The notes below the pieces were generated by a model. That model had not been told where the DNA came from, did not search any database, and was given only the letters and a program-made list of their open reading frames with translations. A stretch of 64,000 bases of DNA from Vampirovibrio sp. (GTDB taxonomy: Bacteria; Cyanobacteriota; Vampirovibrionia; Vampirovibrionales; JAJTHC01). The stretch spans positions 1,054,001 to 1,118,000 of the forward strand of contig JACEUU010000003.1 of NCBI GenBank assembly GCA_024998755.1, given 5' to 3'. Positions 36,413 to 45,319 of this stretch are shown here, one piece after another. Position 1 is the first letter of the stretch. Every line of letters starts with the position of its first letter. The position numbers and the translations under genes were made by a program.

Positions 36413-38017
36413 ATGATGATGATGTTTGACGTATTAAGCCTAGGGCTTCAACAAATTGGCTTGCCCACCAGCTGGCAACAACCCAGCAAAACCAACGGCA
36501 CAAAACTTTCTGAAATTGAAGTAGACCAAGCATGCCAAGCCATCAAACGTATTTTGGTAGATGCCGACGTCAACCTACGCGTCATCAAAACCTTCCTTTC
36601 TCGGGTGAAAGAAAAAGCAATCAGCCAACCGCTATACGAAGGGCTAACCCCCGAAGAACAATTCATGGGCTTCCTACAACAAGAACTCGTCGTACTATTA
36701 GGCGAAAACACCACCCCCTTAAGCCTTACCCCTTCAGCGGAAAACCAACCCGCCCTCATTTTAGTTTGTGGCTTGCAAGGTTCTGGCAAAACAACTACTT
36801 CGCTGAAATTAGCTCAACATTTGGCGAGCCAACAAGGCAAAAAACCCTTGCTAGTAGCAGCGGACATTACCCGCCCAGCCGCCATTTTACAATTACAACA
36901 AGGGGCTGAAAAAATTGAAATACCCGTCTTCACGTTACCTGATGCCATCAGTATGCAACCCATTGTGGAACAAGCTTTAGCTCAAGCCATAGCCCAAGAA
37001 AATGACGTGGTAATTGTAGATACCGCTGGACGGCTACAGGTAGATACCGAGCTAATGGCAGATTTATTGTTGGTGCAAAAACGGTTTTCTCCAAGTGATG
37101 TGGTGCTATTGATGGATGGGATGTTGGGGCAAGAAGCCGTCAACATTGCCGAAGCCTTCAACACGCAAATTAAACTAACAGGGGCTATTTTAACCAAGTT
37201 AGATGGCGATTCTCGTGGCGGAGCGATTTTGTCGTTGAAAGAATCGACTGGGTTACCCATTCATTTTATTGGTGTAGGCGAAACAGCGAGTGATTTAGAG
37301 GTGTTTCACCCAGACCGTATGGGGCAACGTATTTTTGGGCAGGGCGATTTAATGACCCTGTTTGAAAAAGCCCAACAAGCAGGGCAAGGCGAAGCCCAAC
37401 AGCGGCTGCACCAACGTATTATGAGCGGACAGTTTGATTATACGGATTATGTGGGGATGTTAACGGGCTTTAAAAAATTAGGGTCTGCTAGCCAATTGCT
37501 GGGAATGTTGCCCATACCCGGCTTGAACGACGCTGTGCGTAGCAGTATGGATTCGCAATCATCCACCCAGCTTAAGCAAACCCAAGCCATTGTGGGTTCT
37601 ATGACAAAGAAAGAACGAACCACCCCTAGCCTGCTTCACAGTGCAGCACGGGCAGAACGACTAGCCAAAGGGGCAGGCGTGCCTGTTGAACAAGTCAAAG
37701 CATTTATAAACCAGTTTGAAACCTTGAATTTCACCATTCAGGGCATTTCTTCGATGACGAAGATGTTTAGTGGTGGGGGCGATGGTGGTGGATTATTCGG
37801 TGGTTTTGGTGGTGGAGCAAATGCTGAAAAGGCGTTTGCCAGTCCGATGGTTGATGAATCCGCCGATGATGACGATGACGGTGGCTTTGCGGATTTTTTC
37901 AATAGCATGATGAGCGGTAACAAACCCAAAATGCCTAACGCTGGGCAACAGCAAAAAACGTCATCCTCAGGACAAAAGCCTGCCAGTGGCTTTATGAATC
38001 AATTTTTTAAGCGGTAA
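36413..38017 (+). CDS. ffh: signal recognition particle protein Ffh (SRP54)
   Basis: 534 residues, about 80 more than usual. Ffh binds signal sequences and 4.5S RNA and delivers ribosomes to FtsY. The NG domain shows CGLQGSGKTTTSLKLA, AADITRPAA, VDTAGR, TKLDGDSRGGAILS and GVGETASDLEVFHPDRM. The M domain follows with FDYTDYVGMLTGFKKLGS and LLGMLPIPGLND. The last ~85 residues are an unusual Gly- and Asp-rich tail (GGGDGGGLFGGFGGG, ESADDDDDGGFADFF). It starts with four ATG codons 10 nt after AAGGTG. The metallophosphatase gene begins 4 bp after the stop. Confidence 0.95.
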   Translation: MMMMFDVLSLGLQQIGLPTSWQQPSKTNGTKLSEIEVDQACQAIKRILVDADVNLRVIKTFLSRVKEKAISQPLYEGLTPEEQFMGFLQQELVVLLGENTTPLSLTPSAENQPALILVCGLQGSGKTTTSLKLAQHLASQQGKKPLLVAADITRPAAILQLQQGAEKIEIPVFTLPDAISMQPIVEQALAQAIAQENDVVIVDTAGRLQVDTELMADLLLVQKRFSPSDVVLLMDGMLGQEAVNIAEAFNTQIKLTGAILTKLDGDSRGGAILSLKESTGLPIHFIGVGETASDLEVFHPDRMGQRIFGQGDLMTLFEKAQQAGQGEAQQRLHQRIMSGQFDYTDYVGMLTGFKKLGSASQLLGMLPIPGLNDAVRSSMDSQSSTQLKQTQAIVGSMTKKERTTPSLLHSAARAERLAKGAGVPVEQVKAFINQFETLNFTIQGISSMTKMFSGGGDGGGLFGGFGGGANAEKAFASPMVDESADDDDDGGFADFFNSMMSGNKPKMPNAGQQQKTSSSGQKPASGFMNQFFKR

Positions 38018-38021
38018 GACC

Positions 38022-38903
38022 ATGCAGGTTAGAACTCCTCTACTGTTGAAGGAAACCCGCCAATGGGGCAAGCCGCCTGCGTGGTGGCAAGAACCGTTCC
38101 AAGCCCTTTCAGGCTATTGGAAAGTAGTGCATTTAGTCGTGCCTATCCCCAAGCTAACTGCCCCTATCACACTGCTACATCTTTCTGATTTACACTGGGA
38201 TTGGAACACCATTCCGTGGTTTGAAGGAATCGCTCCGCAATTGAACGCTCTACCCGCTTGTGATGCCGTGGTTTGCACGGGCGATTTTATCGCCACCGGC
38301 AATCATGGGTTGGATGATGTGGCTAGGTGGTTTGCCAGTATTAAACCTGAATTACCCCATTTCGCCTGTATGGGTAACCATGATTATGCTGATGGAGCGA
38401 ACACCCAGTCTTTGGCGTTGGCTTTAAAAAACAAAAATATTCGGGTGTTGATGGATGAAATAACCACGCTTCAAACGCTGAACAATCCGCCCCTGCAACT
38501 GGCGGGGCTGGATGACTACACTTACGGGAAGCCCAAGCCTCAAGCGGTTTTTGATGCGTTGGATGATGCTTTGCCTTCCGTTTTGTTGGTACATAACCCT
38601 ACGCAAACGGCGGAACATCAACATCCGTGGGGGCGGTTCGGGCTGATGTTGGCTGGGCATACGCACGGCGGGCAATTTCCTTGCCCGCATTGGTTTGCAG
38701 AAATTATTGCAGAAGCCCCTTATGTGCGTGGTGTTTACCGCCCGCAGCCTGATAGTTTATTGTATGTCAATAGTGCCAGTGGAACGGCATCAGTGCGATT
38801 GAAGTTGCCCTTTTTGCGAAAATGGTTCAAATTCCCGCTAATCCCCGTGCCAAGGTGGGGAATGATGCCCGAAGTAACGCTGGTTCGGCTAGTACCAGAG
38901 TAA
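38022..38903 (+). CDS. calcineurin-type metallophosphatase
   Basis: 293 residues. The metal-binding signature is complete: LLHLSDLHWDW (DxH), VVCTGDFIATG (GD), ACMGNHDYADG (GNHD), VLLVHNPTQ (H) and LAGHTHGGQF (GHTH). It belongs to the YkuE/YaeI-like group, some of which act on UDP-sugar lipids or lipid A precursors; this substrate is not known. There is no clear signal peptide, though the first ~50 residues contain aromatic patches that could contact membrane. It is 4 bp after ffh, so the two are almost certainly one transcript. Confidence 0.88.
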   Translation: MQVRTPLLLKETRQWGKPPAWWQEPFQALSGYWKVVHLVVPIPKLTAPITLLHLSDLHWDWNTIPWFEGIAPQLNALPACDAVVCTGDFIATGNHGLDDVARWFASIKPELPHFACMGNHDYADGANTQSLALALKNKNIRVLMDEITTLQTLNNPPLQLAGLDDYTYGKPKPQAVFDALDDALPSVLLVHNPTQTAEHQHPWGRFGLMLAGHTHGGQFPCPHWFAEIIAEAPYVRGVYRPQPDSLLYVNSASGTASVRLKLPFLRKWFKFPLIPVPRWGMMPEVTLVRLVPE

Positions 38904-38985
38904 TCCATTCATTTAAAAGCTATCCACAATAGTATTTCTGTGGTAAACTATTGATTATTGTATTGTTAAAGGAAATTTTACTATC

Positions 38986-39180
38986 ATGCAAATACCCAAC
39001 CAAATCAAGGCTAACAACCCTGCTCCTGTTGAACGCCCTTCCACCAGAAAAGCCATAACTTACGACGACCGTTGGATGTTATATGCCTACCCCATGGTAT
39101 GGTTTGCTGTTTTATTAGGTGTTGCTGCATTAATTTGGGGTTTTCAGTTCTTTGCTGTACCCTTTTTCTCTCATAGCTAA
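38986..39180 (+). CDS. small single-pass membrane protein
   Basis: 64 residues: a hydrophilic N-terminus with TRKAITYDDRWMLYAYP, then one helix (MVWFAVLLGVAALIWGFQFF). AAAGGA is 12 nt before the ATG. No family recognised. It is followed 56 bp later by the rhodanese-like gene. Confidence 0.65.
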   Translation: MQIPNQIKANNPAPVERPSTRKAITYDDRWMLYAYPMVWFAVLLGVAALIWGFQFFAVPFFSHS

Positions 39181-39236
39181 AAAACAGCCCTGTTCTCTAT
39201 TTCGCCCTCTCAATTTAACTAGGAGGCACGATTACT

Positions 39237-39827
39237 ATGCCCGCTTCAGAAACCATTACTGTACTTGCTAAATATAAAAAGCCTGAACATCATTTATTAG
39301 TGCTAAATAAGGCAGATGCACCGTTTTTAATTGATTTAAGACCGGAAGAAAGCTTCCTAAACAAACACGTTGTGGGCTCAGCTAACATTCCCTTTCCCAA
39401 ACTGTTATCGCATAAAGAACAGTTAAAAACCCTTGAAAAAGTGATTATACTAGCAGAACCCGAAGCCTTACCAGAAGCGGAAGAAGCCTATTTGGTTTTA
39501 ACGGCTTTAGGCTTAAACTCTGTATTTGTTGTACCTAATGGGTTAGCCGTTTGTAAAATGGCAAAGCTTTCATTCACCACACTAACGGATGCCCATGTTC
39601 AAGCGTTTTCTGCTTGGTTTACCGCTATGCCAAAACAAGAAAAAGTGCCAACGGTAGCTGGGGTGGTTTTCATTTTACTTTCTTTGTTTTCAGGCAAACG
39701 CAGAGGGATGGTTTTCGGGGTAGGGTCTACGTTATTGGGCTACGGGTTACGAAACCAATTAAAAACGGAACAAGCTAGTTCTATTGGGCAATGGGTGCTA
39801 AAACGGCTATTAAACAAGCTAGTATAG
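39237..39827 (+). CDS. rhodanese-like domain protein without catalytic cysteine
   Basis: 196 residues. The first ~110 residues show a rhodanese fold: FLIDLRPEESFLNKHVVGSANIPF, then KVIILAEPEALPEA where active rhodaneses have the Cys loop, and ALGLNSVFVVPNGLAV. The cysteine position is empty, so sulfur transfer is unlikely and a binding role is possible. The C-terminal part has a hydrophobic region, VPTVAGVVFILLSLFSGKRR and GMVFGVGSTLLGYGL, suggesting membrane attachment. AGGAGG lies 10 nt before the start. Confidence 0.75.
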   Translation: MPASETITVLAKYKKPEHHLLVLNKADAPFLIDLRPEESFLNKHVVGSANIPFPKLLSHKEQLKTLEKVIILAEPEALPEAEEAYLVLTALGLNSVFVVPNGLAVCKMAKLSFTTLTDAHVQAFSAWFTAMPKQEKVPTVAGVVFILLSLFSGKRRGMVFGVGSTLLGYGLRNQLKTEQASSIGQWVLKRLLNKLV

Positions 39828-39856
39828 TATTTTGAATAATTTACCGTTTTTTTCTA

Positions 39857-39925
39857 TGTAGGGGTGGATTGCATCCACCCGCTTCTGTTAATCTTCAAAC
39901 GGGCGGATGCAATCCGCCCGTACAG
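39857..39925. repeat. GTAGGGG double palindrome (intergenic copy)
   Basis: GTAGGGGTGGATTGCATCC + ACCC, a 20-nt spacer, then GGGCGGATGCAATCCGCCCG plus TAC. It lies between convergent genes. Same architecture and size as the in-gene copy at 34579. Confidence 0.85.
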
Positions 39926-39952
39926 TCGGGTAATGTGTTTTCATAAATGGTA

Positions 39953-41323
39953 CTACACCAAGCTATTACTAAAGTGCACATCGCTCACCGATTTTTTAAG
40001 GGCTTTAATTTTCGAAATTCGTTGCTTGTCTTCCGCTGTCAATTTATCTAGCTGGGTTGGTAAAGTACCAGCTTGGCTATGTACCGTTTGTTCTACTTGC
40101 TTAATTAAGCGTTTATTTTGAACGGTCATCACCGCCGAAGCGATGGCAGCAATAACAAACAACTGTAATAAGGCTACCGGATGATACCGAGCTATCGCTA
40201 AATTCACAAAAAACGCCCCTTGAGATTTTTCTAAATAAGCTAATAATTTAGGGGTAGGGTCTTGCGTAGGGTTATCAGTAGGTGGCTTATTCATTTTAAA
40301 AGCTACCCGTAACCATTTACTGAAATCAGTTGACAGTGTGGTTATTAAGGTTTTTAACTGAAATTGACCATTTTTTACATTGGGCAGTAAGTTGGCTATT
40401 GGGCGTAAAGGCTTTAATATAGGTCGTTTTTCGCCCAAAACAATGGTATGATTATACGCTTGTTCTAATTGCTTAAACCACTTTTGCCACGCCCAATTGG
40501 TTTTTGTTAATTGGTTAAATAGTAACTTACTACCTAAGGCATTTAATCCTAACGTTACTAACGAATAAATTAACCCCGAAGCCAGCATGGTTTTAAACGT
40601 GTGAGACCGACTAAATACCTGCTTTCGCCAGGTATGGTAATCCGCTTCTTCTTGTTGGATTTTAGTTGAATAAGCCGGTTGTTTTACAACCGAATTGGGT
40701 TGAACAGCTTGATTAAAAGCGGTGGAAACTTTGTGTTGCCATGTAGCGGTTTTTAATAAATTGGTGTTGTCTTGGGCGTCTGCTTCAAAGCTTTGCAACC
40801 CTTGTTTAACTTGGCTCATGGCACCCCACGCTAAGCCAATGCCTAACAATCCGCCTAAAAACCCGCCTTTAATGGCGGTAAGCCCCCATGAATTGACATT
40901 TCGTACATTCACATATGGCGTATTATAGCCCAACCAATGTAACACCTTGCTAGCCGATGCTAAGTTTTTATTGCCTTGGGTGGCGGCTTCTTTTCGCCAT
41001 GTTTGGCTTGTTTGAATGCATTGATGTTTAATTTTAGCCCCCATTAGCCCAATAGCAGGGTGAAGTACGATGCCTAACAACCCACCCCATACAAACCCTG
41101 CCTTAATAACCGCAGGTGTTTGCCAGTTAGGTTCTTGGTTTAGTAATTGGTTAACCACCACGGCTTCTTGGGTTAAGGCGGGCGTTTTTTTCATGCCTAA
41201 AACCCCAGAAGCAATCAGGGTTTGAATCAGTTTTTTATTACTACTATGGGCTGAAGTAGAAGCAGAGGTAGTAGCCAAGGCATCTGAAAGAAAAGAAGGG
41301 AGCAGAGAAGAAGTTTGTTGCAT
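39953..41323 (-). CDS. hypothetical multi-pass membrane protein
   Basis: 456 residues from the ATG at 41323; an in-frame GTG at 41347 is an alternative. Gly-rich helices occur at about 52-70 (VWGGLLGIVLHPAIGLMG), 123-142 (IKGGFLGGLLGIGLAWGA), 232-252 (LASGLIYSLVTLGLNALGS) and 380-402 (AIARYHPVALLQLFVIAAIA). Basic and helical segments lie between. No family recognised. The helix style is like the protein at 11908-13614, hinting at paralogy. Confidence 0.7.
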   Translation of the reverse strand: MQQTSSLLPSFLSDALATTSASTSAHSSNKKLIQTLIASGVLGMKKTPALTQEAVVVNQLLNQEPNWQTPAVIKAGFVWGGLLGIVLHPAIGLMGAKIKHQCIQTSQTWRKEAATQGNKNLASASKVLHWLGYNTPYVNVRNVNSWGLTAIKGGFLGGLLGIGLAWGAMSQVKQGLQSFEADAQDNTNLLKTATWQHKVSTAFNQAVQPNSVVKQPAYSTKIQQEEADYHTWRKQVFSRSHTFKTMLASGLIYSLVTLGLNALGSKLLFNQLTKTNWAWQKWFKQLEQAYNHTIVLGEKRPILKPLRPIANLLPNVKNGQFQLKTLITTLSTDFSKWLRVAFKMNKPPTDNPTQDPTPKLLAYLEKSQGAFFVNLAIARYHPVALLQLFVIAAIASAVMTVQNKRLIKQVEQTVHSQAGTLPTQLDKLTAEDKQRISKIKALKKSVSDVHFSNSLV

Positions 41324-41358
41324 GATAGGTACATACCGTCTCGCCACGAACGAATTAA

Positions 41359-41503
41359 TACCAATTTCAAATAGAAATTTCGTTAGCGTCTACGTTGTTC
41401 CAGTCAAGTAAAAAAATCCTCAATGGTCGTATGTGTACGCCTGCGGTTTTTTACTTACCAGTGCCTAATATCCATCTAACGCTATTCCCATTTGAAAAGG
41501 GTA
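41359..41503. mobile_element. MITE-like element with 28-bp inverted ends
   Basis: Left end TACCAATTTCAAATAGAAAT then TTCGTTAG; right end, on the other strand, TACCCTTTTCAAATGGGAAT then AGCGTTAG. 145 bp, no coding sequence. The interior has GTATGTGTACGCCTGCGG followed by a T-run. It fills the first part of the gene-free stretch 41348-41717. Confidence 0.75.
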
Positions 41504-41548
41504 CAAGTAGTGTGGATAAAGTTAGTATACCAAAAATAACAAAAAATG

Positions 41549-41582
41549 CAAAAAAAAAGACACGTTACGAATAACGTGTCTG
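41549..41582 (-). terminator. rho-independent terminator
   Basis: AGACACGTTA / TAACGTGTCT perfect stem with a 4-nt loop, followed on the minus strand by nine T residues; downstream of the 41718 gene. Confidence 0.8.
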
Positions 41583-41717
41583 TTATAGTACACACAAAAA
41601 CACACCCTGCCCAGAAAATTGAGATTCAGTTTCTATCAATCTGGTTGGTTTTACACTATGTACGACCCGTCTAGTAATCCTGTGCGAAGGGTCGTATTAC
41701 TTTGCCTTAGTTAAAAT

Positions 41718-43055
41718 TTAGTTATAATCGTTATTAATGGGTTGTGGTGAACTGGGTGGTGAAGACGATGGTGGCTGCATGGGCGGCGCATCAATAAATT
41801 GAGCCCTGCCAAAATTTCTAGCCCGCACAGTTTGTAGCGGAGACCCGCTTGGGTTAACATCATCTAGCCTCGTATAAAGCGTCGACCCATCTTCTAGCAA
41901 ACGGCTACGCCAATTACCCGCTTCTAACTGAAGGGTATTGTTACCAGCACCCCCATCTAATTCAGCTTTAAAGCCTCTGGAAATTTTTATCTGTACCACA
42001 TCATTACCAACGCCAGTATCTGCTACAATTTGGTTGCCATTACCTGCCAATATCAACTTATCGTTTTGATTAAACCCAGTTTTTGGGGTTAATGAACTGG
42101 TAACTAAGGTAACTTTATTGTTTTTACCACCCACAAATAGGCGTTGTTGCCCATCGCCTTGGTATCGCCAAACGGATTGTTCACCGTTCAGATAAGCTTC
42201 GCTAGGAGCTGTGGTATTACCCATATTGGAAATGTTAGCTGTTTGATTATTACCAGTAGCCCCCAGTTGACCAATACCTTCATCACTACTAATATTAAAG
42301 TTGTTATCGTCGCCTTTTAGGGCGATTTTATTAACATGCCCCCAACTGCTAAGCCGATGTTGGTTGCCCGTGCCTTCTAGTAAGGCTTCTTCAATATTTT
42401 GAAAAACAGACTGGTTACTGCTATCGGTGGTGCTTGAAACGAATTGATTAATACTGCTAGGTTTTTCGCCGCCAAAGTGCATAATATTATTTTGCAAATT
42501 AGTGCCGTACTGTAGTAGTAAATCTGTATTGGTACCGTAATGGGTTAACGAATTAATGGTATTAGTACCACCCATGGTTAGACTACCTAATGTACCACCT
42601 ACTTCTAAGTAATTATCAGTATTGCTACCTTCTTGCATACCATTACCTAAATTACCTAATACGTTAGCTTGATTAACGCCACTTTTACCTTCTTGCTTCA
42701 AGGTATTTAAGTTTTCATGAATTTCCAAACTGTTTTTATTGCTTGTACCTGTTTGCAACGCCGTTTTTGCATTAAACGAAGCTATTTGGGAGGTATTGCC
42801 ACTACCTTGCTGGTAAAGGGCATTAGCTCCTTGTTGTAGGTAAGCTTCAACCGTTTGATTGTTTCCATTAGCGTAAAGGGCTTCAGGACGGTATTGAAAT
42901 CTATCAACGACTGGTTGGCTACCAGTGTATTTAACAATCTGTTGCCCTGTGGTTTTAGCGGTTACCACTTGCAATTTAGGGTAAGGGAAATAGCCTAATG
43001 GGTTAGTATTAATGGGGTTATAGTCTGAACCCGAAGGGATGCGAGACATCATCAT
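41718..43055 (-). CDS. curlin-like repeat protein with RTX-like C-terminal motif
   Basis: 445 residues from the triple ATG at 43055 (AGGAT 10 nt upstream). The frame is open to 43199, but that part is hydrophobic and lacks a ribosome site. Residues ~50-250 repeat a ~20-residue Asn/Gln/Gly pattern (VEAYLQQGANALYQQGSGNT, LKQEGKSGVNQANVLGN, MQEGSNTDNYLEVGG), curlin-like. Near 380 there is LILAGNGNQIVADTGVGND and LDGGAGNNTLQLEAG, close to the GGxGxDxLx nonapeptide of type I-secreted RTX proteins, which also lack N-terminal signals. The tail is PPSSSPPSSPQP. Function unknown; relative of the 29550 protein. Confidence 0.7.
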   Translation of the reverse strand: MMMSRIPSGSDYNPINTNPLGYFPYPKLQVVTAKTTGQQIVKYTGSQPVVDRFQYRPEALYANGNNQTVEAYLQQGANALYQQGSGNTSQIASFNAKTALQTGTSNKNSLEIHENLNTLKQEGKSGVNQANVLGNLGNGMQEGSNTDNYLEVGGTLGSLTMGGTNTINSLTHYGTNTDLLLQYGTNLQNNIMHFGGEKPSSINQFVSSTTDSSNQSVFQNIEEALLEGTGNQHRLSSWGHVNKIALKGDDNNFNISSDEGIGQLGATGNNQTANISNMGNTTAPSEAYLNGEQSVWRYQGDGQQRLFVGGKNNKVTLVTSSLTPKTGFNQNDKLILAGNGNQIVADTGVGNDVVQIKISRGFKAELDGGAGNNTLQLEAGNWRSRLLEDGSTLYTRLDDVNPSGSPLQTVRARNFGRAQFIDAPPMQPPSSSPPSSPQPINNDYN

Positions 43056-43437
43056 AAAATTGTATATCCTATGTAAAAAGAAGAGAAAATAAGAGAGAGA
43101 TATATAAAAAAAATTTAAGCTTTGCAGGGTGAAGAAGGTTGTTATTAAAGCAGCTAATTGGTTAGTATGACTGCTTTCAATAGCATAAAACCTTATCAAG
43201 CAAACTTTTGTGCTAGGAATTCGTAAAAGTTGAGACTAAACTTTAGCAATTTTTAGGTAGCTGGTGGTTTTATTAGGATAACAAGGTTGTTACACAGACC
43301 AAAGTTTCCTTGTTAAAAACCGATATTGCTACTATACAGCACCCATACCCATTTGCCAGTGTAGCACCCAGTTTTTCATTGACCTCAACAAAAAAATTTT
43401 CGACCAAACCAATTTCCTTGAGAGGATATCATTCACC
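43056..43437. other. gene-free divergent region
   Basis: AT-rich spacer between two triple-ATG/repeat-protein genes that diverge from here. It contains GGTTTTATTAGGATAACAA at 43264-43282, resembling the shared motif of 25759. Nothing else recognised. Confidence 0.4.
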
Positions 43438-44547
43438 ATGGGAAGCAACAACCCTTTAGGCAATATGAATAATGCTGGTTGGAATTTACCTGCCAATACC
43501 CCTCCTAACGCAGCTCAAACAACCAATAATAATAATCAACAACTAAAAATTCCAACCTACAGTAGTGGGTTTCCTGATATTGATACTTTTTTAACCACGA
43601 CAGCCCAATATGCAAGTAATACCATGAACAATAATATGGGGTTAAATTCAACCACAGTAGACAAAATTAATAACAACCAAAGTTTAGATACACAAAACTT
43701 ATTTTTACTAACAGGTGCAGGACAAACCAACCTGTTTGGCAACAATGTAACCTTAGGTAACAATGTGAATAGTTTTGCTTCAAACACCGCAACCCTTCCT
43801 AACAACACAGGTATTGCCCCTAACCTACAAGCACTTCCCCCTGTAACAACCAATGGTAGCTGGAATGGTGCTATTACCTCAAACCTTGGAAAGCAATACC
43901 AACCTGCTTGGACTTCTGTTGTAGCTGCTGATGGTACAGTATTAACGACAAGTACTGAAAAAACCAAATCTGAAGCCGCTAAGCCTGAAGAAAAAACTGG
44001 TGAATTAACCATGGAACAACTGTTTGCTCAAGTAGCAAAACCCAATACGGAAGGCGTAAAAACGCATACTGAAAAACCTTTAAGCATAGCAGATATTTTA
44101 CAAAAATCTCCTAATGCTGTTGCAGGACCTACAGGGGCTGTTTTTGGTAGAGCTACAAACATTTTAGGGTTGCCTGAACCTGCTACCCAAACCACCAACC
44201 CAGCATTCATCAGTGATTTAGGCAGTTTAACGGGTTTAAGTGGTTTAAACCAAGAAAAAGCAGCATCACTGGCTACCATTGCAAACCTATACCCTGAATT
44301 AGCCAAAACTTATTTACAAGATACGGCTAACAAAGGACAACAAATTAACACCCAAATAGCTAATGTAGCTAAAAATCAAACCACAACAGGTATTAACTTA
44401 ACCGGTATGCCTTCTGGCTTTAACCAATTGTACAATGCTTCAGTTCAACCACCTGCCCAGTCAAACCAAGCTGATGCCGCACAGCGAAATGAAACGATGA
44501 GACTTATTGGCGAAGCATTTAAAGCCACTTCCAAAGACCTACCTTAA
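43438..44547 (+). CDS. hypothetical Asn/Thr-rich protein
   Basis: 369 residues, no signal peptide or membrane segment. The N-terminal 180 residues are rich in Asn, Thr, Gln and Pro (NTPPNAAQTTNNNNQQLK). The C-terminal half is more ordered and helical, with TMEQLFAQVAKPN and LASLATIANLYPELAKTYLQD-like segments. GAGAGGA lies 11 nt before the ATG. It resembles in style the other signal-less Asn-rich proteins here. Its stop is 2 bp from that of the convergent GT2 gene. Function unknown. Confidence 0.7.
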   Translation: MGSNNPLGNMNNAGWNLPANTPPNAAQTTNNNNQQLKIPTYSSGFPDIDTFLTTTAQYASNTMNNNMGLNSTTVDKINNNQSLDTQNLFLLTGAGQTNLFGNNVTLGNNVNSFASNTATLPNNTGIAPNLQALPPVTTNGSWNGAITSNLGKQYQPAWTSVVAADGTVLTTSTEKTKSEAAKPEEKTGELTMEQLFAQVAKPNTEGVKTHTEKPLSIADILQKSPNAVAGPTGAVFGRATNILGLPEPATQTTNPAFISDLGSLTGLSGLNQEKAASLATIANLYPELAKTYLQDTANKGQQINTQIANVAKNQTTTGINLTGMPSGFNQLYNASVQPPAQSNQADAAQRNETMRLIGEAFKATSKDLP

Positions 44548-44549
44548 AA

Positions 44550-45296
44550 CTAACCCGTTGTATAATCACCTTTAGCTGAACGCCTAGCAATACGCTGAAC
44601 ACTTAAAAACATTCGCCAACTATCTTTAATTAAATGGACTTTTGAGCCCGCCACATCGTGCCAATTCACGGCACATTCAACCACCTGCCAGCCTGATTTT
44701 AACGCCAAATGTAAGTATTCCACATCAAAGGCAAAACCTTGTTCCTGTTGCAAATTGGCTAAGTGTTTTGCTTTAACGGTGGGCAGTAGCTTAAACCCGC
44801 ACTGGGTATCAATAATACCAGGGGTTACGCCACCTAGCAGCCTATTAAAACTTCGTCCAATTATTTTTCTGTACCATTTAACCGTGCGGGCAATATCTGG
44901 TGCTGAAACGTTCCGAGACCCAATAACGATAACCTCTGGGTTTTCACGCAACGCTGGGAAAAACCGCTCAACATCTTCAATTGGCACTGCCCCATCCGCA
45001 TCATATAGTAAGCAATACGCTTGTGTAGCGGATAAAATGCCTTGCCCAATAGCATAGCCTTTTCCTTTATTGCACCCGTAATTAACGGTACGCACATTTT
45101 CAGGATAAGCTTGCTTGTAGGGTTCGACTACCGCCAGTGTTGCATCAGAACTACCATCATCAACCACAATAATTTCCCATTGGTAGGGTTGTTGGCTTAA
45201 ATAGGCAACACAATGGGCTAAGGTGGGGGGAAGCCTTTCTGCTTCGTTGTAGGCGGGTATAATTAACGAAAGCGAAAAAAAATCTTCAAACATCAT
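44550..45296 (-). CDS. GT2 glycosyltransferase, dolichyl-phosphate-glucose synthase-like
   Basis: 248 residues. GT-A fold with LSLIIPAYNEAERLPPTLAH, WEIIVVDDGSSDATLAV, NKGKGYAIGQGIL and LLYDADGAVPIEDVERF (the DxD region), and later DTQCGFKLLP. This set matches ALG5/DPM-like enzymes that load a sugar onto a polyprenyl phosphate at the cytoplasmic face. It lies 23 bp downstream of an ArnT-like transferase, which would use such a lipid-linked sugar on the outer face of the membrane. The sugar and acceptor are unknown. Confidence 0.9.
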   Translation of the reverse strand: MMFEDFFSLSLIIPAYNEAERLPPTLAHCVAYLSQQPYQWEIIVVDDGSSDATLAVVEPYKQAYPENVRTVNYGCNKGKGYAIGQGILSATQAYCLLYDADGAVPIEDVERFFPALRENPEVIVIGSRNVSAPDIARTVKWYRKIIGRSFNRLLGGVTPGIIDTQCGFKLLPTVKAKHLANLQQEQGFAFDVEYLHLALKSGWQVVECAVNWHDVAGSKVHLIKDSWRMFLSVQRIARRSAKGDYTTG

Positions 45297-45319
45297 CAGG
45301 TATTATACTGTCTGTCTAT

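Noticed and set aside
43056-43199. N-terminal extension of the curlin-like protein as a signal peptide
   Set aside because: The upstream frame is AT-rich with a downstream ribosome site and triple ATG at 43055; the extension has two hydrophobic blocks and no typical cleavage site.
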